Positions 16,200 through 25,582 are shown, counted from the stretch's first letter. The stretch is 64,000 bases of DNA from Tistlia consotensis USBA 355 (GCF_900177295.1 NZ_FWZX01000008.1:62001-126000); one strand, 5' to 3'. Notes: a model not told the origin generated them from the letters alone. Program-made: numbers and translations.

Positions 16200-17771
16200 G
16201 TGTCGATGAGCGTGGTGGAAGAGGGCGGCGCGCGGCGCCGCCGGGGCGGGCGCGAGAGCAAGCACGCCGAGCGGGCGGCGGCCCTGGCCGAGGACATCAG
16301 GCCGATCCGGCCGGGCCTGCCGGGCGGCTGGTACAAGCCGCTGACCGATGCCGGCGTGGCGCGCATCAACGAGGCGGTGCTCGAGGTCCTGGAGGACATC
16401 GGCATCGGCCAGGCGATCCCGAGCTGCGTCGAGGCCTGCACGGCGCTCGGCGCGGTCTACGAGAACGGGCGCCTCAGGTTCCCGCGCGCGCTGGTCGAGG
16501 ACGTCGTGGCCCGTGCCGCGCGCAACTTCCCGCTCTGCGCCCAGGTGCCCGAGCTCGACCTGCATCCGGGCGGCAGCCGCGTCCACTTCGGCACCGCCGG
16601 GGCGGCGGTCCACCTGGTCGATCCGGTCAGCCGCGAGTACCGCGAATCGACCCTGCAGGACATCTACGACGCCGCGCGCATGGTCGAGGTGCTGGACAAC
16701 ATCCACTTCTTCCAGCGCCCGATGGTGCCGCGCGACCTGCCGGACCCGACCGAGCTTGACGTCAACACGCTCTATGCCTGCCTGGCGGGCACCCGCAAGC
16801 ACGTCGGCGTCTCCTTCACCAGCCCGCAGCGCGCGCAGCTCTGCCTGGAGATGCTGCACGTCGTGGCGGGCGGCGAGGCGAGGTGGCGCGAGCGGCCCTT
16901 CGTCAGCAACTCGAACTGCCACGTCGTGCCGCCGCTGAAGTTCGGCGAGGACGCCTCGGCGGTGCTCGAGGTCTGCGTGCGCGGCGGCATGCCGGTGCTG
17001 CTGCTCTCGGCCGGGCAGGCGGGCGCCACGGCGCCGGCGGCGATCGCCGGGGCGGTCGTGCAGGCGGTCGCCGAGGTGCTGGCCGGCCTGGTCTACGTCA
17101 ACGCCCTGGTGCCCGGCGCGCCGGCGATCTTCGGCACCTGGCCCTTCGTCTCGGACCTCCGCACCGGCTCGATGTCGGGCGGCTCGGGCGAGCAGGCGCT
17201 GCTGACCGCGGCCTGCGGGCAGATGGCGCAGTTCTACGACCTGCCGGGCGGCTCGGCCGCGGGCATGACCGACGCCAAGCTGCCGGACATGCAGTCGGGC
17301 TTCGAGAAGGGCATCACCGAGGTCATGGCCGGCCTCGCCGGCACCAACCTGATCTACGAGGCGGCCGGCATGCACGCCTCGCTGCTCGGCTTCTGCCTGG
17401 AGAGCCTGGTCATCGACAACGACGTGATCGGCCAGGCCCTGCGCTGCGTGCGCGGCATCGAGGTCACCGAGGACAGCCTGTCGCTGGAGGCGATGCGCCG
17501 GGTCTGCCTGACCGGGCCGGGCCACTACCTGGGCGACGCGCAGACCATCCATCTGATGCAGCGCGACTACGTCTATCCGCGTGTCGCCGACCGCAAGAGC
17601 CCGAAGGAGTGGGAGGAGCTGGGCTCGAAGGACGTGCTGGAGCGGGCGATCGAGGAGAAGCAGCGGATCCTCTCGACGGTCTTCCCCGGGCACCTGCCGC
17701 CGGCCGTTGACGCTGAGCTCAGGGCGCGGTTCCCGGTGCGGCTGCCGCGGGAGGCGATGCGGCGGGGGTAG
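16200..17771 (+). CDS. Trimethylamine methyltransferase (MttB) superfamily protein, no pyrrolysine codon
   Basis: A 523-residue TIM-barrel methyltransferase of the MttB superfamily. N-terminal RPGLPGGWYKPLTDAGVARINEAVLEVLEDIGI and C-terminal HYLGDAQTIHLMQRDYVYPRVADRKSPKEW are characteristic. There is no in-frame amber codon, so it belongs to the large non-pyrrolysine branch, whose studied members demethylate glycine betaine, proline betaine or carnitine via a corrinoid protein. No corrinoid-protein gene lies nearby, so how the methyl group is taken up is unclear. The GTG at 16200 follows GGGAGG; an ATG two codons later is possible. It is the last gene of the amine cluster. Confidence 0.88.
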   Translation: MSMSVVEEGGARRRRGGRESKHAERAAALAEDIRPIRPGLPGGWYKPLTDAGVARINEAVLEVLEDIGIGQAIPSCVEACTALGAVYENGRLRFPRALVEDVVARAARNFPLCAQVPELDLHPGGSRVHFGTAGAAVHLVDPVSREYRESTLQDIYDAARMVEVLDNIHFFQRPMVPRDLPDPTELDVNTLYACLAGTRKHVGVSFTSPQRAQLCLEMLHVVAGGEARWRERPFVSNSNCHVVPPLKFGEDASAVLEVCVRGGMPVLLLSAGQAGATAPAAIAGAVVQAVAEVLAGLVYVNALVPGAPAIFGTWPFVSDLRTGSMSGGSGEQALLTAACGQMAQFYDLPGGSAAGMTDAKLPDMQSGFEKGITEVMAGLAGTNLIYEAAGMHASLLGFCLESLVIDNDVIGQALRCVRGIEVTEDSLSLEAMRRVCLTGPGHYLGDAQTIHLMQRDYVYPRVADRKSPKEWEELGSKDVLERAIEEKQRILSTVFPGHLPPAVDAELRARFPVRLPREAMRRG

Positions 17772-17778
17772 GGGGAAG

Positions 17779-17918
17779 ACACCTCTCCCTCCCGCGCTTC
17801 GCGTGGGCCCCTCCCTCTCCCCTGAAGCCGAGAGGGAAAAGAAGAGCGCCCGTTCATTCCCTCTCCGCTTCGGGGAGAGGGAGGGACCCGCGGCCGAAGG
17901 CCGTGGGAGGGTGAGGTG
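17779..17918. repeat. Long imperfect palindromic intergenic repeat
   Basis: The left arm (17779-17836, beginning CACCTCTCCCTCCCGCG) and right arm (17859-17918, ending GGGAGGGTGAGGTG) are near-perfect reverse complements over almost 60 bases, each with an internal small hairpin, around a 22-base loop. It lies between two convergent genes and fits the dispersed palindromic repeats common in high-GC alphaproteobacteria. It may act as a two-way transcription stop. Confidence 0.75.
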
Positions 17919-17947
17919 AGCGGAATTTCCGCCCGCTCCCTCCTCAC

Positions 17948-17982
17948 CGAAAGAAGAACGGGCCGCCCCGAAGGGCGGCCCG
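17948..17982 (-). terminator. Rho-independent terminator of glnA
   Basis: On the minus strand GGGCCGCCC-TTCG-GGGCGGCCC forms a 9-bp stem with a stable TTCG loop, followed by GTTCTTCTTTC. It starts 28 bases after the glnA stop codon. Confidence 0.85.
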
Positions 17983-18010
17983 CCAGCAACCAGTCCGAAA
18001 GAGCGACCGC

Positions 18011-19420
18011 TCAGCTCGAGTAGTACATCTTGAACTCGATCGGGTGCGGCGCCTGCTCGAAGGTGTAGATCTCTTCCCACTTGAGGTCGACGTAGGCGTC
18101 GATCTGGTCCTTGTCGAAGACATCGCCGGCGAGCAGGAACTCGTGGTCCTCCTCTAGGGCCTTCACGGCCTCGCGCAGCGAGCCGCAGACCGTCGGCACC
18201 TGGGCGAGCTCCTCGGGCGGCAGGTCGTAGAGGTTCTTGTCCATCGGCTGGCCCGGATGGATGCGGTTCTTGATGCCGTCGAGGCCGGCCATCAGCATCG
18301 CGGTGTAGCCGAGGTAGGGGTTGGCGGTCGGGTCGGGGAAGCGGACCTCGACGCGCTTGGCCTTCGGGCCGGCGCCGAACGGGATACGGCAGGAGGCCGA
18401 GCGGTTGCGGGCGGAGTAGGCCAGCAGCACCGGCGCCTCGAAGCCCGGGACCAGGCGCTTGTAGCTGTTGGTCGAGGGGTTGGTGAAGGCGTTGACCGCG
18501 CGGGCGTGCTTGATGATGCCGCCGATGTAGAACAGCGCGGTCTCCGACAGGCCGGCGTAGCCGTCGCCGGCGAACAGCGGGGTCGAGCCCTTCCAGATCG
18601 ACTGGTGCACGTGCATGCCCGAGCCGTTGTCGCCGTAGACCGGCTTCGGCATGAAGGTCGCGGTCTTGCCGTAGGAGTGCGCCACGTTGCGGACCACGTA
18701 CTTGTAGATCTGCATGTTGTCGCCGGACTTGACCAGCTCGTCGAACTTGATGCCGAGCTCGTGCTGCGACGGCGCCACCTCGTGGTGGTGCTTCTCGACG
18801 GTGACGCCCATCTCCTTGATCACCGAGACCATCTCGGCGCGCAGGTCGGTGGCGCTGTCGACCGGCGGCACCGGGAAGTAGCCGCCCTTGATGCCCGGGC
18901 GGTGGCCGAAGTTGCCCTCTGCCAGCTCGCGGCCCGACATGTAGGGGCCTTCCTCGGAGGTGAACTTGAAGAAGGAGTGGTTCATGTCGGTGGCGAACTG
19001 CACGTCGTCGAACACGAAGAACTCCGCCTCGGGGCCGAACACGGCCTTATCGCCGATGCCGGTCGAGGCCATGTAGGAGATCGCCTTCTTGGCGGTGCCG
19101 CGCGGGTCGCGGTTGTAGGGCTGGCCGGTCGTCGGGTCGTAGACGTCGCAGGTCAGGATCAGCTGCGGCTGGGCGGCGAAGGGGTCCATGACCGCGGTCG
19201 CCAGGTCGGGCCGCAGGCTCATGTCGGACTCGTTGATGGCCTTCCAGCCGGCGATCGACGAGCCGTCGAACATGATGCCCTCTTCCAGCATCTCCTCGTC
19301 GACGGTGTCGATGTGCTGGGCGACGTGCTGCCACGTGCCGCGCGGGTCGGTGAAGCGGAAATCGACGTACCGGACGTCGTTGTCCTTGATCATCTGGAGT
19401 ACGGTCTTGGCATCGGACAT
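18011..19420 (-). CDS. glnA: Glutamine synthetase type I
   Basis: A 469-residue ATP-dependent glutamine synthetase, the main ammonia-assimilating enzyme, acting as a cytoplasmic dodecamer. Signatures: [42 protein letters not shown] and the ATP-binding [12 protein letters not shown]. The adenylylation site is intact as Tyr398 in NLYDLPPEE, so GlnE-type control is expected. It lies behind glnB with a 97-base gap holding a hairpin, and ends at a strong terminator. An AAAGGA ribosome binding site precedes the ATG. Confidence 0.97.
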   Translation of the reverse strand: MSDAKTVLQMIKDNDVRYVDFRFTDPRGTWQHVAQHIDTVDEEMLEEGIMFDGSSIAGWKAINESDMSLRPDLATAVMDPFAAQPQLILTCDVYDPTTGQPYNRDPRGTAKKAISYMASTGIGDKAVFGPEAEFFVFDDVQFATDMNHSFFKFTSEEGPYMSGRELAEGNFGHRPGIKGGYFPVPPVDSATDLRAEMVSVIKEMGVTVEKHHHEVAPSQHELGIKFDELVKSGDNMQIYKYVVRNVAHSYGKTATFMPKPVYGDNGSGMHVHQSIWKGSTPLFAGDGYAGLSETALFYIGGIIKHARAVNAFTNPSTNSYKRLVPGFEAPVLLAYSARNRSASCRIPFGAGPKAKRVEVRFPDPTANPYLGYTAMLMAGLDGIKNRIHPGQPMDKNLYDLPPEELAQVPTVCGSLREAVKALEEDHEFLLAGDVFDKDQIDAYVDLKWEEIYTFEQAPHPIEFKMYYSS

Positions 19421-19459
19421 GGTGCTGCGTCCTTTCTCGTTCGCTAGCGTGTGCTTCCT

Positions 19460-19496
19460 CTAAAACCCAAACATCCGGCCGCGCGGCGGCCGGATG
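19460..19496 (-). terminator. Intercistronic terminator/attenuator between glnB and glnA
   Basis: A perfect 11-bp stem (arms 19472-19482 and 19486-19496; CATCCGGCCGC with its complement, 3-base loop) is followed on the minus strand by TTTGGGTTTT. It lies just after the glnB stop and should end part of the glnB transcripts, uncoupling glnB from glnA levels. Confidence 0.65.
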
Positions 19497-19517
19497 GTCA
19501 TCGTCGGGCGGCTCGTT

Positions 19518-20048
<531 letters not shown>

Positions 20049-21230
20049 TCATGCCGCCCGGCGCTCCTGCAGCCAGCGCTCGATGCGCTGCAGCGCTTCC
20101 AGGATGTTGTCGAGCGAGTTCGCGTAGGACAGGCGCAGGTAGCCCTCGCCGTAGACCCCGAAGGAGGTGCCGGCGATGGTCGCGACCCCGGCCTCCTCGA
20201 GCAGCGCCGTCTCCAGGCGCTTGGCGGCGAGGCCGGTGCCCGAGATGTTCGGGAAGGCGTAGAAGGCGCCGCCCGGCTCGACGCAGCTGATGCCGTCGAT
20301 GGCGTTGAGGCCGCGGACGACCGCGCGGCGCCGCTCGTCGAAGGCCGCGACCATCCGCTCGACCGAATCCTGCGGCCCGGTCAGGGCGGCGAGGCCGGCC
20401 CACTGGGTCGCGGCGTTGACGCAGGAATGGCAGTTGACCGCCAGGCGCACGGCGCTCTCGACCAGCGCCTTGGGCCAGTAGGCGTAGCCGATGCGCCAGC
20501 CGGTCATCGCGTAGGTCTTGCTCCAGCCGTCGAGCAGGATCAGCCGGTCGTCGAGCTCGGGATAGGCCATCAGGCTGGCGTGCTCGCGGCCGTCGTAGAG
20601 GATCCGGCTGTAGATCTCGTCGGACAGGATCGCGACCTCGGGCCAGGCGGCGAGGCCGGCGACCAGGCGCTCGACCTCGGCCTTGCCGGTGACGCCGCCG
20701 GTCGGGTTGGCCGGGCTGTTGAGGATGATCAGCCGGGTCCGCTCGGCGATCCGCGACAGCACGTCCTCGGCCGAGAAGCCGAAGCCGTTCTCCTCCTTGA
20801 GCGGCAGCGGCACCGCCTTGGCGCCGGTGAACTCGATCGCCGAGCGGTAGATCGGGAAGCCGGGGTCGGGATAGAGGATCTCGGCACCCGGCTCGCCGAA
20901 GGCCAGGATCGCGAAGAACATGGTCGGCTTGCCGCCCGGCTCGATCAGCACCCGGCCGGGATCGAGCGGCCGGCCGGCGCGCTTCTCCAGCTCGGCCGCG
21001 ACCGCCTCGCGCAGCGGCGTGACGCCGGCCGCCGGCGTATAGCCGTGGTGGCCGTCGCGCAGCGCCTTGATGCCGGCCTCGACGATGTGCTCCGGGGTCG
21101 GGAAGTCGGGCTGGCCGATGCCGAGATTGACGATGGAGCGGCCGCGCTCGGCCAGGGCCTGGGCGCGGGCCAGCACCTCGAAGGCGGATTCCGTGCCGAG
21201 GCGGCCGAGGGCGGCGACGGGGTGGAGCAT
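20049..21230 (-). CDS. Class I/II pyridoxal-phosphate aminotransferase
   Basis: A 393-residue aspartate-aminotransferase-fold enzyme. The PLP lysine is Lys238 in DGWSKTYAMTGWRIGY; LNSPANPTGG and SDEIYSRILYD supply the other cofactor contacts. It probably transfers amino groups to 2-oxoglutarate or pyruvate; amino-acid specificity cannot be read from sequence. It is transcribed in the same direction as glnBA, 192 bases upstream of glnB, and probably forms its own transcript because glnB has its own promoter. It is divergent from the tRNA-His gene. Confidence 0.9.
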   Translation of the reverse strand: MLHPVAALGRLGTESAFEVLARAQALAERGRSIVNLGIGQPDFPTPEHIVEAGIKALRDGHHGYTPAAGVTPLREAVAAELEKRAGRPLDPGRVLIEPGGKPTMFFAILAFGEPGAEILYPDPGFPIYRSAIEFTGAKAVPLPLKEENGFGFSAEDVLSRIAERTRLIILNSPANPTGGVTGKAEVERLVAGLAAWPEVAILSDEIYSRILYDGREHASLMAYPELDDRLILLDGWSKTYAMTGWRIGYAYWPKALVESAVRLAVNCHSCVNAATQWAGLAALTGPQDSVERMVAAFDERRRAVVRGLNAIDGISCVEPGGAFYAFPNISGTGLAAKRLETALLEEAGVATIAGTSFGVYGEGYLRLSYANSLDNILEALQRIERWLQERRAA

Positions 21231-21347
21231 GTCGGCGGGCTCTCCGAAGGGTCGCGAAACGGGAGCGCCAACCTAGGACCGGCGATGCCCCCAGGTCCAG
21301 TGTCCCGCAGGTGCGGCCGACCGCCGGCCGGAGGCGCAGCGCGATGC

Positions 21348-21376
21348 TTGACGGCTCCGGTCTCGCGGAGTAGACA
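21348..21376 (+). promoter_or_regulatory. Sigma-70 promoter of tRNA-His
   Basis: TTGACG (21348-21353), 17-base spacer, TAGACA (21371-21376). The start site should fall about 40 bases before the tRNA. Confidence 0.65.
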
Positions 21377-21423
21377 CCCGCTCCCGGCCGTTGGCCCGCC
21401 TTCGCGCGCGTGCCGACGCCGAT

Positions 21424-21501
21424 GGTGGCTGTAGCTCAGTCGGTTAGAGCACCAGATTGTGGATCTGGGGGTCGTGGGTTCAAGTCCCATCAGCCACCCC
21501 A
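21424..21501 (+). tRNA. tRNA-His (GTG)
   Basis: A full cloverleaf: acceptor GTGGCTG/CAGCCAC, extra G at position -1 (21424) facing discriminator C73, anticodon loop ATTGTGGAT with anticodon GTG, TTCAAGT T-loop, and encoded CCA. The extra G and C73 are the histidine identity elements. Confidence 0.97.
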
Positions 21502-21627
21502 TCGCTCTCCTCCTGTGAGACCCGGAAAAACGGCCGCGTGCGGCCGCGCTCGCGCTTGTTCCGGCTCGCCGCGGCCGTCTATCCTGACCGGCGTCGCGGC
21601 AGCCGCCACGCGTCGGCCCGGGGAAGC

Positions 21628-23076
21628 ATGCGTCGTTCCGTTCCGTTCCTTCCGCTGCTCTGCCTGCTCGTCCTGCTCGCGCGACCCGCCTGGGCCGAGA
21701 GCTACGAGGACGGCGTGAAGGCGCTCGACGCCGGCAAGCCGAACGAGGCGCTGGCGATCTGGACGGCCCTGGCGGGCAAGGGCGACGCCTCGGCCAAGTA
21801 CGGCCTCGGCCGGCTCTACGAGGTCGGCGGCCACGGCTTCACGCCCGACAAGGCCAGGGCCGCCGACTGGTACCGCCAGGCCGCCGACGCCGGCGTGATC
21901 GCCGCCCAGAACAATCTGGCCCTGCTCTACGCCAAGGGCGAGGGTGTGCCGCGCGACCTGGCGATGGCCGCCAAGCTGTGGGAGCAGGCCGCCGTGCGCG
22001 GCCATCCGACCGCCCAGTACAACCTCGGCCTGCTCCACCTGCGCGGCGAGGGGGTCGAGCGCGACGACGCCCAGGGGGCGGCCTGGATCCACAAGGCCGC
22101 CGAGGCCGGCGTGCCGGCCGCCCAGTTCGTGATGGGCGACCTCCGGCGCTACGGCATCGGCGTCGCCCAGGATCCGGGGCTGGCGCTCGACTGGTACGAA
22201 CGCGCCGCGGCGGGCGGCTACGCGCCGGCGCGGCGCGAGGCGGAGCGCCTGCAGGCCGGCGGCGTGCTGGCGAAGCGCGGGCCGCCCGCCGAGACGGCGG
22301 CGGTCCCGATGCCGGCTGCGAAGGTGCCGGCGGGCAAGCCGCCCGCACGGCCTCCTGCGCCGCCGGCGGCCAAGCCGGGCGGTGCCGGGATCGCCGCCGC
22401 ACCGCCCGCGGCGGTGCCGCCGGCGCACGCCGGCAAGCCGGCCGCGGCCCGGCTGCACGACGCCGGGCCGGCGCCGTCGCCCTCGCCGCCGTCGCCGCAG
22501 CTGCCGGCCCTGGCCGAGAACGACGGGCCGCTGACGAGCGAGGAGCTGTTCTTCCAGCGGACGGACGGCGCCGGAGCGGCGCCGCCGCCGGCGAGCGACG
22601 AGGCCCGCCCGCCCGGGACCCAGGCCGACGCAGCCCGGGCCGCTGCTGCCGGGACCGACGCTGCCGGGGCCGTGACCGCCGAATCCCCGGCAGCGCCCGA
22701 GCCCGGGCCGCTGCCCAGCCCGCCGAAGCCGGCAGACCTGCAGGTCGTCACGGCCGAACCGGTCGCCGCCGCGCCGCCCGAGGCGCCGCCGCCCGCTGCG
22801 CCTGCTCCGGCACCGCTCTCCGGCCGCTTCGCGCTGTGGCTCGGCACGGCCGGCAGCGAGGCGGCGGCCGACCGGCTGGGCCGGGCGGTCGCCGAGCGGC
22901 ATCGCGATGCGCTGGGCACGCTCGCCGTGACGGTGCGCCGGGTCGAGGTCGCCGGCCTGGGCGCGGTCTATCGGGTCTTCGCCGGCGACTGGGCCGAGCG
23001 CGCCGAGGCCGAGCGCGCCTGCGACCGGCTGCGCGTCGCCGAGCCCGCCACCTTCTGCGCGGCTGTCGCCTACTGA
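21628..23076 (+). CDS. Secreted Sel1-repeat protein with C-terminal SPOR domain
   Basis: A 482-residue envelope protein. A Sec signal peptide (MRRSVPFLPLLCLLVLLARPAWA) is followed by about five Sel1-type TPR repeats (residues 25-200; AKYGLGRLYEVG, AQNNLALLYAKGEGV, AQYNLGLLHLRGEGV, AQFVMGDLRRYGIGV), a long Pro/Ala-rich linker (about 210-390) and a SPOR-like domain (FALWLGTAGSEAAADRL to the end), which binds septal, denuded peptidoglycan. Sel1 repeats give protein contacts, so it may recruit cell-wall or division factors. The ATG at 21628 gives a clean signal peptide. Confidence 0.85.
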   Translation: MRRSVPFLPLLCLLVLLARPAWAESYEDGVKALDAGKPNEALAIWTALAGKGDASAKYGLGRLYEVGGHGFTPDKARAADWYRQAADAGVIAAQNNLALLYAKGEGVPRDLAMAAKLWEQAAVRGHPTAQYNLGLLHLRGEGVERDDAQGAAWIHKAAEAGVPAAQFVMGDLRRYGIGVAQDPGLALDWYERAAAGGYAPARREAERLQAGGVLAKRGPPAETAAVPMPAAKVPAGKPPARPPAPPAAKPGGAGIAAAPPAAVPPAHAGKPAAARLHDAGPAPSPSPPSPQLPALAENDGPLTSEELFFQRTDGAGAAPPPASDEARPPGTQADAARAAAAGTDAAGAVTAESPAAPEPGPLPSPPKPADLQVVTAEPVAAAPPEAPPPAAPAPAPLSGRFALWLGTAGSEAAADRLGRAVAERHRDALGTLAVTVRRVEVAGLGAVYRVFAGDWAERAEAERACDRLRVAEPATFCAAVAY

Positions 23077-23134
23077 GGCCGCGTCCTGGAGTCGCCGCGG
23101 CCGATCGGGCGAGACCGCTCCCGGCCGCAGACGG

Positions 23135-24673
23135 ATGAGCGCCGGATGGGAGAGCCGTGATGCCGGAGACGAGGCCGTGATCGAGGAGGCGAAGGGGGCG
23201 GCGCCGGTCGCGCCGGAGGCGCTGCTGCTGTCGGTCGCCGAGATGGCGGCGGCCGACCGGGCGGCGATGGCGCGCGGCGTCGCCGGCACCGAGCTGATGG
23301 AGCAGGCGGGCAGGGCGGTCGAGCTGGCGATCCGCGCGCGCTGGTCGGCGCGTCCGACCCTGGTGCTCTGCGGCCCCGGCAACAACGGCGGCGACGGCTT
23401 CGTGGCTGCGCGGCGGCTCCAGGCGGCCGGCTGGCCGGTGCGCCTGGCGCTGCTCGGCACGGGCGACGGCCTGACGGGCGATGCCGCGCACCATGCCGCG
23501 CTCTGGGAGGGGCCGGTCGAAGCGCTGGCACCGGCCGGCCTGGCGGGAGCCGAGCTGATCGTCGACGCACTGTTCGGCGCCGGCCTGTCGCGCCCCCTCG
23601 AGGGCGCGGCGGCCGCGACGGTCGAGGCGGCCAACGCGGCGGCGGTGCCGCTTGTCGCCGTGGACGTGCCGAGCGGGCTCAGCGGCGACACCGGGGCGCC
23701 GCTCGGTCCGCTGGCCGCCGAGGCGGCGCTCACCGTCACCTTCTTCCGCAAGAAGCCCGGGCACCTGCTCTACCCGGGCCGGCGCCTCTGCGGCGAGATC
23801 CGGCTCGCCGACATCGGCATTCCGGACTCGGTGCTGCCCGAGCTCGCCCTGAAGGCCTGGCAGAACGGGCCGGCGCTCTGGCGGTCTGCCTTCCCGCGCC
23901 GGCGGCCGGAGAGCCACAAGTACGACTACGGGCACGCCGTCGTCGCCGGCGGGCCGATGACCGGGGCCGCGCGGCTGGCCGCCCTCGCGGCGCTGCGCGT
24001 CGGCGCGGGGCTGGTCTCGATCGCCGCCCGGCCCGAGGACCGGGTGATCTACGCCCTGGCCTCGCCCAGCCTGATCGTGCGCGACTGCGCCGAACCCGCG
24101 GCCTGGGAAGCGCTGATCGAGGACGAGCGCCTCAACGCCCTGGTCGTCGGGCCGGGCCTCGGGCGCGGCGACACGGCCTGGCAGCTGGCCCATGCGGCCC
24201 TGGCCACCGGTCGCGCCACCGTGCTCGACGCCGACGCCGTCACCGCCGCCGAGGGACGCGGCCACGCCCTGTTCCGCGCCGTGCGCGGGCCGGTCGTGCT
24301 GACGCCGCACGACGGCGAGTTCCGGCGCCTCTTCCCCGACCTCGAGGGCGATCGCCTGGTCCGGGCGCGCCGCGCCGCCGAGCGCTCGGGCTGCGTCGTG
24401 CTGCTGAAGGGCGCGGACGGCGTCGTCGCGGCGCCCGACGGCCGTGCCGCGATCACCGTCAATGCGCCGCCGGCCCTGGCGACGGCCGGCACTGGCGACG
24501 TGCTGGCCGGCACGATCGGCGGACTCCTGGCCCAGGGCATGCCGGCCTTCGAGGCCGCCGCCGCGGGCGCCTGGCTGCAGGGCGAGGCCGCGGCCCTGGC
24601 CGGTGCCGGGATGATTTCCCAGGATCTTCCGGAAAGAATCTCGCAAGTGCTTCGCGGAGCGGCATTTTCTTAA
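23135..24673 (+). CDS. nnr: Bifunctional NAD(P)H-hydrate repair enzyme (epimerase/dehydratase)
   Basis: A 512-residue fusion of the YjeF_N epimerase (about residues 25-230; GPGNNGGDGFVAARRL, ALFGAGLSRPLEG, VDVPSGLSGDTG) and the ribokinase-like ADP-dependent NAD(P)HX dehydratase (about 245-505; AGGPMTGAARLAALAALRVGAG, VVGPGLGRG, LATAGTGDVLAG). It repairs hydrated NADH and NADPH. Bifunctional fusion is usual in bacteria. In-frame GTGs slightly downstream are alternative starts. It lies between the Sel1/SPOR gene and two small genes of unknown function, with no evident operon link. Confidence 0.92.
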   Translation: MSAGWESRDAGDEAVIEEAKGAAPVAPEALLLSVAEMAAADRAAMARGVAGTELMEQAGRAVELAIRARWSARPTLVLCGPGNNGGDGFVAARRLQAAGWPVRLALLGTGDGLTGDAAHHAALWEGPVEALAPAGLAGAELIVDALFGAGLSRPLEGAAAATVEAANAAAVPLVAVDVPSGLSGDTGAPLGPLAAEAALTVTFFRKKPGHLLYPGRRLCGEIRLADIGIPDSVLPELALKAWQNGPALWRSAFPRRRPESHKYDYGHAVVAGGPMTGAARLAALAALRVGAGLVSIAARPEDRVIYALASPSLIVRDCAEPAAWEALIEDERLNALVVGPGLGRGDTAWQLAHAALATGRATVLDADAVTAAEGRGHALFRAVRGPVVLTPHDGEFRRLFPDLEGDRLVRARRAAERSGCVVLLKGADGVVAAPDGRAAITVNAPPALATAGTGDVLAGTIGGLLAQGMPAFEAAAAGAWLQGEAAALAGAGMISQDLPERISQVLRGAAFS

Positions 24674-24757
24674 CTAAAACGCAACAGTTGTAGGAGCAAA
24701 TTCTATCGTGCCGATGGTTTCTGTCGGCCTCGTTCATGTGCGTAAGGAGCGAAAGCC

Positions 24758-25021
24758 GTGAGCGTAATCGAGAGGCTTGCCACACCCTGGCAGCGCCGCC
24801 GCGTCGAAGTCCGCGAAGGCCTGGTCTTCCGCGCGCGGGTCCAGAACGGGATGCTGGAGACCGCGCGGGTCCTTGCCGTCGTCGCTGATCCGATGGGCAT
24901 CAGCCACGTCAGCTACGAGCTGACCATCGAGCGCAGCGAGGCGCTGCGCTACGACTACCGGCGTACCCTGAACCTCGAGAGCTTCATCGACCGCTACCAG
25001 GAACCGGTCGGAGCGGCCTGA
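24758..25021 (+). CDS. Small conserved-looking protein, paralogue of the next gene (copy A)
   Basis: An 87-residue basic soluble protein without signal peptide or membrane segment. The GTG at 24758 follows AAGGAGCG. The core GLVFRARVQNGMLETARVLA, ISHVSYELTIER, RTLNLESFIDRY predicts a small beta-rich fold ending in a helix. The same pattern (ARV/I, AD..., I.HV.(Y/F)EL, R.L.L.SF..R(Y/F)) recurs in the next gene, so they are tandem paralogues. I do not recognise the family. Possible roles are nucleic-acid or protein binding; nothing in the sequence shows an active site. Confidence 0.7.
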   Translation: MSVIERLATPWQRRRVEVREGLVFRARVQNGMLETARVLAVVADPMGISHVSYELTIERSEALRYDYRRTLNLESFIDRYQEPVGAA

Positions 25022-25177
25022 CCGGCGACCGGTCGCAGGGCACGATCGCCGAGCCCGACGACGTCCCCCCGAAATTTGATTCGCCATATTTCGTTCACAT
25101 TTGAAATTAAGTTGAATCTCCGCCATCCAGGGCGTATCCCTTGACCGTCACTTAAGGCCTGTGGGGGTGCCTTGGGG

Positions 25178-25477
25178 ATGGTCATCACCTTGAAAAGCAA
25201 GGCCGATTCGGCGAGCCCGCGGCGCGAGCGCAGCAACCTGATCTTCAGGCGCGGCGGCAAGCTGGAATACATCCGCTCCGGCGACACCTTCCGGCACAAG
25301 AACGGCGGGCCGGTCGAAGAGCTCGCCCGAATCATCTCGATCTACGCCGACAGCAACAACATCCCGCACGTCCGCTTCGAGCTGTCGCTGCGGCGCAACG
25401 AGCTGGGCGTGCCGGGCGGGCCGCGGATCCTGGCCCTGAACTCCTTCCGGGAGCGCTTCCGCGAGCGGGTGCGCTGA
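25178..25477 (+). CDS. Small conserved-looking protein, paralogue of the previous gene (copy B)
   Basis: A 99-residue basic protein (ATG at 25178; an in-frame TTG two codons earlier is possible). A basic N-terminal tail (KSKADSASPRRERSNLIFRR) is followed by the shared core: GDTFRHKNGGPVEELARIIS, YADSNNIPHVRFELSLRR, RILALNSFRERFRERV. It aligns along its length with copy A. The upstream gap holds a strikingly AT-rich stretch (about 25068-25122) likely to contain its promoter, so it is probably expressed on its own. Function unknown. Confidence 0.7.
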   Translation: MVITLKSKADSASPRRERSNLIFRRGGKLEYIRSGDTFRHKNGGPVEELARIISIYADSNNIPHVRFELSLRRNELGVPGGPRILALNSFRERFRERVR

Positions 25478-25582
25478 GCGGTCCCCCGGCGGAGCTGCCC
25501 GGGCCCGAGCCGACGACACCTCTGCCCTCGAGACCTTCGCGCGCCGCACGGCCGCCCTGTGCCGCCGTCCGCCAGCGCGGCT

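Noticed and set aside
13736-16441. A 901-codon minus-strand open frame opposite dehydrogenase copy 2
   Set aside because: A shadow of the coding strand for the same reasons; the plus-strand protein has motifs along its whole length.
16200-17771. Pyrrolysine-containing trimethylamine methyltransferase
   Set aside because: There is no in-frame TAG within the gene, and no pyl genes are seen. It belongs to the non-pyrrolysine branch.
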